Origin: Paenibacillus humicola
GTDB lineage: Bacteria; Bacillota; Bacilli; Paenibacillales; Paenibacillaceae
Length of the DNA stretch: 64,000 nucleotides
Assembly (NCBI RefSeq): GCF_028826105.1
Contig: NZ_JAQGPL010000001.1
Span: 4,366,501-4,430,500, forward strand
Reading direction: 5' to 3'
Of the stretch, positions 29,504 to 36,820 are shown one piece after another. The position numbers and the translations under genes are program-made. A model generated the notes under the pieces. That model was not told where the DNA came from. It saw only the letters and a program-made list of their open reading frames with translations, and ran no database searches. The stretch's first letter is position 1. Every line of letters starts with the position of its first letter.

Positions 29504-29586
29504 GCCCCTTCACCTCACTGCTCACCATTATACCGAATTCGACGTTTGGAACGGAAATCGCGTTGCCGCGAGCCGATTCAGTCGTT

Positions 29587-30450
29587 TTACAAGCGGATTT
29601 CCGCGACAATCAAACCCGCGGCCCGGTCTTGAAACCGGGCCTGCCGGTAGACGGTCTCCAGCTCGGCCGCATGTCTCCTGCATGCCGTGACCGAGGCTTG
29701 AGACAGATTGGCGGTCAGGATGCCGCATCCCGGCACGCCGGGGTTCACGCTTATGACGGACTGCCCGATCGACTCCACATATATTTCCCGGCCGTACAGC
29801 TCCGTGACGCGAACCGGCAGGGAGGCGCGCATTTTGGCATGGAGGTCCGACCGGTCGTCAAGCGTTTCAAATCCGTACCACAGCATCGTTTTGATCCCGC
29901 GTTCGGCGGCTTTTGCAAAAAGATCGAAATAACAGCGGCCGCTGCCGTTGCGCTCGAAAATACGGTACGGATCGATATGAAGGAACGTCTCCGGCCCCAT
30001 GCCGTCGATGTCATGCCAAAGACGATCGACCGAGTCGCCCTGCATGGTCCGCACTTGCGTGATCAGTCCCTGCCGTTCGGCGTATTCCGTAATCCGCTGC
30101 AATGGCTCCTTTTCGATATCGCAAAACAGGTAGCGGCTCGAATTCCTCAACATGTTCATGGCCAAGCCGGGAGAACCGAGATAGGCATGGAGCTCATTTC
30201 CCTGGTTGCCGGGAATGCGGCCGACAAGCTTCATATAATCGGACCGGCCGATCGTCTGCCGGTGATCGCGGCCAGCCTGCTCGAACAAATAATAAATGCC
30301 GAAATTTCGGTTCTCGGTCCGGTCCAGCCGATAGGCCGGATAAGCGGCATTCGTTTCGACATAGGACGCCGGCCGTTCCTCGTTCAGAATCGAACATAAG
30401 GGAAGGTGCTTCCAAATGTCCCCGATTTCCCCGTAATGCGTATAGGGCAT
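29587..30450 (-). CDS. RlmJ-like putative methyltransferase with altered catalytic motif
   Basis: A 287-residue protein. The N-terminus HYGEIGDIWKHLPLCSIL parallels HAGNFADVLKH of RlmJ (23S rRNA A2030 methyltransferase). YLGSPGLAMNML, YLFCDIEKEPLQRI (SAM-binding acidic loop), GDSVDRLW and LHIDPYRIF...GIKTMLWYGF follow in the RlmJ order. The RlmJ active-site motif DPPY is here DPYR, one proline short, so activity or target may differ. The ATG at 30450 has GGAGG 8 nt upstream; an in-frame TTG at 30465 is less likely. It lies 22 nt after the RDD gene. The assignment is by pattern only. Confidence 0.6.
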   Translation of the reverse strand: MPYTHYGEIGDIWKHLPLCSILNEERPASYVETNAAYPAYRLDRTENRNFGIYYLFEQAGRDHRQTIGRSDYMKLVGRIPGNQGNELHAYLGSPGLAMNMLRNSSRYLFCDIEKEPLQRITEYAERQGLITQVRTMQGDSVDRLWHDIDGMGPETFLHIDPYRIFERNGSGRCYFDLFAKAAERGIKTMLWYGFETLDDRSDLHAKMRASLPVRVTELYGREIYVESIGQSVISVNPGVPGCGILTANLSQASVTACRRHAAELETVYRQARFQDRAAGLIVAEIRL

Positions 30451-30471
30451 AGCATTTTCCTCCAATCGTCG

Positions 30472-31038
30472 TCATTGGCGAAGCAGCCTGCTATCGGACT
30501 CCCGGTTCAGGCAGACGACCGTTCCTGCAGCCGCGTCGTAGAGCGACTGCCTGCGCTTGTTCAGGAACGGGCTGATCAGATAGGCCAGAACGAGAACATA
30601 AACGAGGATCAGCAGCGCGTTGACCGCATATGCCGGAGAGCCGCTGGGCAGTACCAGCCGCCAGATCGTAAAATGGGCGAGCTCCCACGGCGCGAATTTG
30701 ACCGCCGACCGCAGCAGCGAAACGCCGAATCCGAGCGGCCTGCCGTCCGCGCGCGCGACGCGGATGCCCATTTTCCGTTTTCCCCAGGTCGCATGCGACC
30801 CCGAGCCTTCGCTTAAACCAAAATAAAGCGCGACCGGCAGCGTGAGCATCAGAAAACCGGCCAGCTCGGCCGTCCACACGCCGTGTGTGAACAGTGAAAC
30901 CATAACCGGACGGGCGAGCAGCCCCGCTCCCGACAGCAGCGCCAAATAGCAGGCAATGAAGATGTAATCCAGCAAAAAAGCGAGCATCCGTCTACGCACC
31001 GGGGCATACGGCCTGCCGGGCGTCTCCGAGCCGTTCAT
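30472..31038 (-). CDS. RDD-family membrane protein
   Basis: A 188-residue protein with the RDD signature: RRMLAFLLDYIFIA in helix 1, a second helix pair near LAGFLMLTLPVALYFGL, the loop ATWGKRKMGIRVARADG, and SLYDAAAGTVV near the end. About four transmembrane segments. The family includes a few Na+/H+ antiporters but mostly uncharacterised proteins. The start is the second ATG (31038), because GGGGGAG sits between the first ATG and it. It is followed 22 nt later by the RlmJ-like gene. Confidence 0.82.
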   Translation of the reverse strand: MNGSETPGRPYAPVRRRMLAFLLDYIFIACYLALLSGAGLLARPVMVSLFTHGVWTAELAGFLMLTLPVALYFGLSEGSGSHATWGKRKMGIRVARADGRPLGFGVSLLRSAVKFAPWELAHFTIWRLVLPSGSPAYAVNALLILVYVLVLAYLISPFLNKRRQSLYDAAAGTVVCLNRESDSRLLRQ

Positions 31039-31126
31039 TTCACGCTCCCCCTTCATTTCATCCAGGTTACAACTACCATACTATGGAAACGGGGCGGCTG
31101 TCGAGGACGCACGCCTTAAACGCCAA

Positions 31127-31168
31127 CAAGCTCCCTGCGCCATCGCCAAAGCGAGGGCAGGGAGCTTG
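31127..31168 (-). terminator. Hairpin after the SLH gene
   Basis: 12-bp perfect stem CAAGCTCCCTGC / GCAGGGAGCTTG with an 18-nt loop. The U tract after it is poor, so it may be a weak or Rho-independent-like terminator. Confidence 0.55.
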
Positions 31169-31185
31169 TGCTGTCAGCCGGTCGG

Positions 31186-32391
31186 TTATACGATTTTGAT
31201 CGAAGTCACGAGACCGTTCGCGAGCGTCAATTCGACCGCCTGGCCTTGCGTCAGCTTCGCCGTATCACCGATGACGGAAACGTTCTTGTCCGCGTTCAGG
31301 ATAATCGCCTGCGTCCCGTTCGCAACGTCCTTCGTAATCGAAACGAAGGCGATTTTGCCCTGCGCGTTCAGCATGACCGAATTGAGCGTGCCCGCCTGGA
31401 CGACAACCGCGCTTTGCGGCTCGTCCTTCGTTACCTCGATGAAGATCGCTTTGCCGCCGTCCGTGCGCACGGACACTTCGTCGCCGGCTTGAAGCGCCCC
31501 GAGCGATACCCGGATATTGTCCCGGAAAATGAACACGCCGTTATCGACCGCGACAGTCACTTCAGTATTGTCCGGTTTCACGATCGTAACCGCGCCGTTC
31601 GAAGCGGCCGCTTTCAGCTTGCCCGTAATCGCCGTGCCGTCGTTATCCGGAATGTCCTGATCGGTCCGGTCGAGCAGCGCCGCGAGCTCGGCGCGGGTAA
31701 CCGGCTGGTTCGGCCGGAACGTGTTGTCGCCGTAGCCGGTTACGATGCCTTTCTCGATCGCGACGGCGACATAGCCGACCGAGCCGGCCGGAATTTTATC
31801 CGCGTCCTTGAAAGAAAGGTGCGTATTTGCTTTCGCCTGCGCCTCCGCTTCCAGTCCAAGCGCCTTCACGAGCAGCGTCGCGGCATACAGGCGGGTTGCG
31901 GGCTTGTTCGGCTGGATCGCATCGGCCGTTTCGGCGAACAGATCCTTCTCCAATGCGACGGCGGCATAACCGACCGCCCACGGATATTTTTTCGCCAGCA
32001 GGTCGGCGTCCTTGAAGTTAAGCTTCGTGCTCATCTCCGCCTGCGACTCGGCCTGTTCCTTAAGGCCCATCAATCTCACCGCCGCCACGATCGTTTCGAT
32101 GCGCGAAATCGATTGGTGCGGCTTGAACGTGCCGTCCTCATAGCCGTTGAAAACGCCTTTCGACGCGAGGCGGACGATATATTGCAGCGCCCATTTCAGC
32201 TCCTTCTCGTCCTTGAAATGGAGGGTGATCGACGCTCCCGCTTTGCCGTTTCCGCGTACGGCGTCCTTGTGGCCGTCCTGTCCGTGCCCTTTGCCTTTGC
32301 CGTCCGCAAAGGCACTGGAAGCGCCTCCGGCAAGCGTCAACAACGCCATCGAGGTAATCGCGGCTTTCTTCATCGTCCCTTTTCTCATCAT
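31186..32391 (-). CDS. Secreted S-layer-homology (SLH) protein
   Basis: A 401-residue protein with signal peptide (about 1-30, ending SSAFADG). Three SLH repeats follow: about 58-112 (YIVRLASKGVFNGYEDGTFKP, ISRIETIVAAVRLMGL), 122-185 (WAVGYAAVALEKDLF, KPATRLYAATLLVKALGL) and 192-250 (VGYVAVAIEKGIVTGYGDNTF, VTRAELAALLDRT). SLH domains bind pyruvylated secondary wall polymers. The C-terminal 150 residues are beta-rich (ITGKLKAAASNGAVTIV, LGALQAGDEVSVRTDGG) and resemble DUF5666-type modules; their role is unknown. The start ATG at 32391 lies 7 nt after GGGAGAG. The 123-nt leader is rich in hairpins. Confidence 0.88.
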   Translation of the reverse strand: MMRKGTMKKAAITSMALLTLAGGASSAFADGKGKGHGQDGHKDAVRGNGKAGASITLHFKDEKELKWALQYIVRLASKGVFNGYEDGTFKPHQSISRIETIVAAVRLMGLKEQAESQAEMSTKLNFKDADLLAKKYPWAVGYAAVALEKDLFAETADAIQPNKPATRLYAATLLVKALGLEAEAQAKANTHLSFKDADKIPAGSVGYVAVAIEKGIVTGYGDNTFRPNQPVTRAELAALLDRTDQDIPDNDGTAITGKLKAAASNGAVTIVKPDNTEVTVAVDNGVFIFRDNIRVSLGALQAGDEVSVRTDGGKAIFIEVTKDEPQSAVVVQAGTLNSVMLNAQGKIAFVSITKDVANGTQAIILNADKNVSVIGDTAKLTQGQAVELTLANGLVTSIKIV

Positions 32392-32514
32392 GATGTCACT
32401 CTCCCTTACGTTCTGGTTTCGCTAGTAACGTTCGGGAGGCTGTCCCTCTTTTCGGGGGGTGACGCGGCAAATCCCGGTAAATCGGGACTCAGGGGCTGCA
32501 AACGCTGCCAATGA

Positions 32515-34182
32515 TTATTTCTGGATCGCATCCTGGTAAATTTGAATGTATTTCGCCAGATTGAGGCCATCGAAGCCCTTTACGTACGCGTCCCAATCCT
32601 TGTCGATATCCTTGTCGCCGATGATGAACTGCGCCATGTTCGACTGCACATAATCCTTGATTGACGTCGTCAGCTGAGCCGCCATGTCCGCATCCTCGGG
32701 CCGGATGTAGACGCCGGTCGGGTAGACCTCCTTCGGTCCGTACGGCTCATACTGCTTCGTCGCGTCGGCCAGCCTCCGCTCATAGCCTTTCGAGCTGAGC
32801 GGGTCCTGCGACGCAGCGAACAGGTCGCGGAATTCCTTGGACAAATCCTTCGGGCCGAGCAGCGACCAGCTGTTGTTGATCACGGCGTTCGGGTCCTGCG
32901 GCTTCAAATTTTCAAACGTGTATTTCGCCGGCTTGCCCTCGATATTTTTCTCGTTCGGACCGGCCAGGTTCCAGCCGATGCCCTGCTCCGGCCCGTACTC
33001 GCTGTACAGCGCGCCTTCCTCGCTGAACGCATAATCCGCGATTTTGATCGCCGCGATTTGCTGCGCTTCGCTCGCCTTGTTCGTAATCGCAAACTCGAAC
33101 TCGCTGATGCCCTGCGACTCGCCCGCGAGCTGAACGCCTTCCGGCCCCTTCAGCGGCGGCACGATCACCCAGTGCTTATGGCGGGTAATCGTATCGTCGT
33201 ACACATTGACGAGATAGCTGACCAGCGCCGTCGTGACGGAACCGACGATTTCGTCGCCTTCGCGGTTGCCGAGCTGCCCCAGCGCCTGGTCGTTCTGCGT
33301 GAACGACGCCGGATCGATAAGCCCTTCCTTGTAGAGCTTATGCATGTAGGCCAAGCCTTCCTTCCACTGCGGCTTGTTCGCTGCGAAGTCGACTTTGCCC
33401 CCGGATACCGTCAAATATTTGTCGTTGTCGTTGTAAATAAACGCGTTCATCAGGAAGGCGTCGATATTGCCGTTCCAGACGTATTTGTTGGGGGCGCCCG
33501 TCAGCGGAATTTCGTCGGCTTTGCCGTTGCCGTTCGGGTCCTTCGTCTTGAACGCCTTCAGCACGGTGTACAGCTCGTCCGTCGTCGTCGGCACCTTCAG
33601 CCCGAGCTTGTCGAGCCAATCCTTGTTGATCCAGTACTTCTGCGAAAAGGTGCAGTGGTAGCATTCGTTCAGGCGCGGAATCCCGTAAATGTTGCCGTCC
33701 GGCGCCGTCATCGCGTCCTTGAAATACGGCTTCTTGGCCATCATCGCCTTAATGTTCGGCGCATATTTGTCGATCAGGTCGTTCAGCGGGATAAATACGC
33801 CCTGCATGCCGTATGTGAGCAAATCCGTGTTCGTGAACTTTCCTTCCAGGAACACTTCGGGGTAATCGCCGCTGGCCAGCAGCAGCTGCCGCCGGTCCGT
33901 CAGCGCATCCGCCGGAGCCAGGTCCCACTTGATGTTGACATTAAACTTCTTCTCGACCAGCTTCGTGTAATCGTTGTCCTCGAGCGGCGCTTTCCCCTGC
34001 GGCGCGAAAAAGGTAATGTCGACCGGCTTCGTATCTTGACCGCTTCCGGTGCCGCTGCCGGCTGCAGCGCCCGTGCCTCCGTTTCCATCGCCGGATCCCG
34101 CATTTTTGCCGCCTGAGCATGCGGACAGCGCCAGACTGCAGGACAGCACGGCAACAAGCATCAGCCACAATGATTTTTTCAA
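32515..34182 (-). CDS. Sugar ABC importer solute-binding lipoprotein (LplA/YtcQ type)
   Basis: A 555-residue lipoprotein: lipobox LSAC with C22, then a Gly/Ser linker, then an extracellular binding fold (VDITFFAPQGKAPLEDNDYTKLVEKKFNV, YPEVFLEG, YGIPRLNECYH, INKDWLDKLGLKVPTTTDELYTVLKAFKTKDPNGNGKADEIP in pieces). The calcium-like DPNGNGKADE loop and overall length fit the LplA/YtcQ oligosaccharide group. The start is TTG at 34182 with AGGAGG 8 nt upstream. It is last in the cluster behind two permease genes and a sensor; no ATPase gene is present. The sugar is unknown. Confidence 0.9.
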   Translation of the reverse strand: MKKSLWLMLVAVLSCSLALSACSGGKNAGSGDGNGGTGAAAGSGTGSGQDTKPVDITFFAPQGKAPLEDNDYTKLVEKKFNVNIKWDLAPADALTDRRQLLLASGDYPEVFLEGKFTNTDLLTYGMQGVFIPLNDLIDKYAPNIKAMMAKKPYFKDAMTAPDGNIYGIPRLNECYHCTFSQKYWINKDWLDKLGLKVPTTTDELYTVLKAFKTKDPNGNGKADEIPLTGAPNKYVWNGNIDAFLMNAFIYNDNDKYLTVSGGKVDFAANKPQWKEGLAYMHKLYKEGLIDPASFTQNDQALGQLGNREGDEIVGSVTTALVSYLVNVYDDTITRHKHWVIVPPLKGPEGVQLAGESQGISEFEFAITNKASEAQQIAAIKIADYAFSEEGALYSEYGPEQGIGWNLAGPNEKNIEGKPAKYTFENLKPQDPNAVINNSWSLLGPKDLSKEFRDLFAASQDPLSSKGYERRLADATKQYEPYGPKEVYPTGVYIRPEDADMAAQLTTSIKDYVQSNMAQFIIGDKDIDKDWDAYVKGFDGLNLAKYIQIYQDAIQK

Positions 34183-34318
34183 ACTCGACTCCTCCTTTTA
34201 GTGAGAACCTTGACAGGGTTTTGCTACAGGTTCGGGGATGCCTGCCGTTCGCCTCTGTCGGCGCGGCGCGCGGCATCTCGATCGATCACCTCCAGTCCGA
34301 ATTGACCGGCCTTTCCCG

Positions 34319-35218
34319 TTATCCCTTCAGCGATCCGACCAGAACGCCTTTGACGAAATGCTTCTGCACGAACGGGTACATAATGAGCACCGGGACGCAG
34401 GCCACGACGATGAGCGCATACTTCAGCGCCTGCTCGAAGCCCTGATCGCGCAGCTTCTGGGCGGTATTGGCGAGCATCTCCGGGTCGGCCGCGTTCAGAA
34501 TGAGCACGTTTCGCAGCACATACTGCAGCGGAAACAGGCTTTCCGACCGCAAATAAATAAGGGCGTCGAAATATGCGTTCCAGTGCCCGACCGCGTACAT
34601 CAGCGTCATGACGGCAAGAATCGGCTTCGAGAGCGGGAGCGCGACGCTGATCAGATAGCGCGAATCCCGGCAGCCGTCGATTTGGGCCGCTTCCGAAAGC
34701 TCTTCCGGAATGGAGGTTTGGAAAAAGGTTCGCGCCACGATGACCTGAAACACGGACAGCGCCCCAGGGAGCCACAGCGCCCAACGCGTATCGAGCATGT
34801 GCAGGTTTTTGACGAGCAGATAGGTCGGGATGAGCCCGCCGTCGAAGAACAGGGTGAACAGCATCAGCAGCGTGATGATTTTACGCCCGGGAAACTGTTT
34901 CTGCGCCAGCGGAAACGCCAGCAGCACGGTGAACGCGACGTTGATGAACGTGCCGACCACGGTGTAAACGATGCTGTTGTAATAGCCCAGCATAAGCTGG
35001 GAGCTGTGAAAAATGGACTCGTAGGCCCGGAAGGACAGACCGACGGGGTACAACCATACCTGTCCCGACACGACCGCGTTCGGCGAGCTGAGCGACGAGC
35101 TGAAAATATACAGCATCGGGTACAGCACGACGAGCATGACGGCGATCAGCGCGACATAAAGGACGGCCAGCAGCAGGCGGTCTCCGATCGGCTCCCGGAT
35201 GCGGTTCCGGCTGTTCAT
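34319..35218 (-). CDS. Sugar ABC importer permease (LplC/YtcP type)
   Basis: A 299-residue inner-membrane protein with six hydrophobic segments. The coupling loop EAAQIDGCRDSRYLISVALPLSKPIL contacts the ATPase, and the C-terminus is VQKHFVKGVLVGSLKG, typical of the MalG/LplC side. GGAGGAG precedes the ATG. The tandem-repeat array lies immediately upstream, between this gene and the partner permease gene. Confidence 0.92.
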   Translation of the reverse strand: MNSRNRIREPIGDRLLLAVLYVALIAVMLVVLYPMLYIFSSSLSSPNAVVSGQVWLYPVGLSFRAYESIFHSSQLMLGYYNSIVYTVVGTFINVAFTVLLAFPLAQKQFPGRKIITLLMLFTLFFDGGLIPTYLLVKNLHMLDTRWALWLPGALSVFQVIVARTFFQTSIPEELSEAAQIDGCRDSRYLISVALPLSKPILAVMTLMYAVGHWNAYFDALIYLRSESLFPLQYVLRNVLILNAADPEMLANTAQKLRDQGFEQALKYALIVVACVPVLIMYPFVQKHFVKGVLVGSLKG

Positions 35219-35238
35219 AAGGGTTCTCCTCCTTCACC

Positions 35239-35457
35239 GTACGCTAAGTGCGCGGTGCACTTGGTACACGTGGTACGTTAGGTGCGCTAGGTGCACTTGG
35301 TACACGTGGTACGTTAGGTGCGCTAGGTGCACTTGGTTCACGTGGTACGTTAGGTGCGCTAGGTGCGCTAGGCTAAGTATGCTGGGTACGTTAGGTAAGC
35401 TAAGTATGCTGGGTTCGCTAAGTGAGCTAGGGGCACTTGTAACGTTAGGTTTGTTAG
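35239..35457. repeat. 9-bp minisatellite between the two permease genes
   Basis: About 24 consecutive 9-bp units with consensus GTNCGYTAG fill most of the 313-bp gap between permease genes. In the left part four units form a 36-bp higher-order repeat (GTGCGCTAG, GTGCACTTG, GTACACGTG, GTACGTTAG); GTACGTTAG recurs at 35273, 35309 and 35345. The right part is degenerate and decays into TTAG-containing remnants to about 35530. Two phase breaks are seen (35248 and 35372). One plus-strand frame stays open across it and would give Cys-Thr-Trp-type tripeptides, but nothing supports expression. Confidence 0.93.
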
Positions 35458-35531
35458 GTCGCCATTTTCGTCAGTTGTGTTAGGATTGTTAGGATTTAAG
35501 GTCTGCCAAATTTGTTAGTTCTGTTAGGTTG

Positions 35532-36488
35532 TCACCATAAGCTCGTTTCCGACCATTTGCGCGCCGCAAAATTAACCGACAGCAGCAAGATCAAATTGAT
35601 GACCGAATTGAACAGCCCGACCGCGGACGAGAAGCTGAAATTGGCGCCGAGCAGGCCGACCTTGTACACGTAGGTCGAGATGACCTCGGAGGAGCTCGAA
35701 TTAAGCGGATTTTGCATCAAATAAATTTTCTCGAAGCCGACGCCCATCAGGCTGCCGAGGCTTAAAATCAGCATAATGATCGTGATCGGAGCAAGCGACG
35801 GGAGATCGATATGAATGATTTTCTTCCATCTGGTCGCCCCGTCGATACGCGCCGCTTCGTAGAGGGAGGGGTCGACGCCGGCCAGGGCGGCGATATAAAT
35901 GATCGAGGCGTACCCCATCTCCTGCCAGACGCCGGACCAGACATAGATCGACTTGAAAAACTCCGGGATGCCCAGAAAATTGGTCGGCTTCATACCGAGC
36001 AGCGAAAACAGCCGGTCGGCGACGCCCACATGAGGCGTCAGGATGAGGATGATGATCGACACCATAACGACGGTCGAAATAAAATGCGGCGCGTACGTGA
36101 TCATTTGCACCGAGCGTTTGAAAGGTCCCGTTCGCACCTCGTTCAGCGCGAGCGCCAGCAGGATCGGGACGGGAAAGCCGGCCAGCAGCGAATAGACGCT
36201 GATGCCGATCGTGTTCCGAATGAGCAGCCAGAAGTTCGGCGAATGAAAGAACGTCCCGAAATGCTTGAAGCTCACCCAAGGGCTGCCCCAGATGCCTTTG
36301 ACGACGTTGAAATCTTTAAACGCGATCTGCACACCGGCCATCGGTACGTACTTGAAAATGATGAGATAGAGCACTGGAAGAAACACGAGCAGATACAGCT
36401 CCCAATGGCGCTTCATTCGATTCATCGTGCGGCCGCTGCGGCTTAGTTTTACGGCCTGGCTTCGGCGAAATGGCAGGCTTCGATTCAT
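35532..36488 (-). CDS. Sugar ABC importer permease (LplB/YteP type)
   Basis: A 318-residue inner-membrane protein. Seen: LYLLVFLPVLYLIIFKYVPMAGVQIAFKDF in pieces, FNVVKGIWGSPWVSFKHF, NEVRTGPFKRSVQMITYAPHFISTVV, the coupling loop EAARIDGATRWKKIIHIDLPSL and the terminal SVNFAARKWSETSLW. This is the LplB/YteP half of the importer. The start is the ATG at 36488, 8 nt after AGGGAG. The coding sequence ends 313 nt before its partner permease gene, an unusually wide gap filled by the 9-bp array. Confidence 0.92.
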   Translation of the reverse strand: MNRSLPFRRSQAVKLSRSGRTMNRMKRHWELYLLVFLPVLYLIIFKYVPMAGVQIAFKDFNVVKGIWGSPWVSFKHFGTFFHSPNFWLLIRNTIGISVYSLLAGFPVPILLALALNEVRTGPFKRSVQMITYAPHFISTVVMVSIIILILTPHVGVADRLFSLLGMKPTNFLGIPEFFKSIYVWSGVWQEMGYASIIYIAALAGVDPSLYEAARIDGATRWKKIIHIDLPSLAPITIIMLILSLGSLMGVGFEKIYLMQNPLNSSSSEVISTYVYKVGLLGANFSFSSAVGLFNSVINLILLLSVNFAARKWSETSLW

Positions 36489-36820
36489 GGGCACGTCTCC
36501 CTTGCCGACGAACTTGCCGGAGCTTCGCATTCCGGCTGTGAAACGATCGTAACCGAGGCCCGTTATTCGCAGCAATTTGCAAGATTCGTGCATTTCGCAT
36601 TTTTCGCCAGGACCCCCCGGAAACGGTGCCCGCACCTCGAAGAAACGGCTGACGCCATCCGTTGGCGGCGGAACAAATTTCTTCCCTTCGATCGTGAGAA
36701 GGCGAAAAGGCAGCCTTTCCTATCCGCTGATGAAAACATCCTTACCCGCAGGCGGCAGCCGCTCGGGCAAGGATGTTTCATAAACGGCGCCTCAGCGGGC
36801 AAAAAAGAGAGGTTGGCGAA
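36489..36820. other. Intergenic region upstream of the first importer
   Basis: 332 bp between the sensor-regulator stop and the permease start. It contains the terminator hairpin at 36733-36782 and presumably the importer promoter; I could not identify a convincing -35/-10 pair or a catabolite-response site. No gene is seen. Confidence 0.5.
36733..36782. terminator. Terminator of the AraC-type sensor gene
   Basis: Stem AAACATCCTT / AAGGATGTTT with inner GCCGC-type pairing, flanked by A/T tracts on both sides. Confidence 0.7.

Noticed and set aside
35239..35457. CRISPR-like array
   Set aside because: Units are 9 bp, contiguous, with no unique spacers and no cas genes nearby.
35199..35483. 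Open plus-strand frame with Cys-Thr-Trp / Tyr-Val-Arg tripeptide repeats
   Set aside because: It is simply the translation of the 9-bp array, lies antisense to the importer operon and has no supporting ribosome site or family.
36530..36550. Catabolite-response (cre) site before the first importer
   Set aside because: TGTGAAACG resembles half of a cre but the spacing and second half do not fit the consensus.
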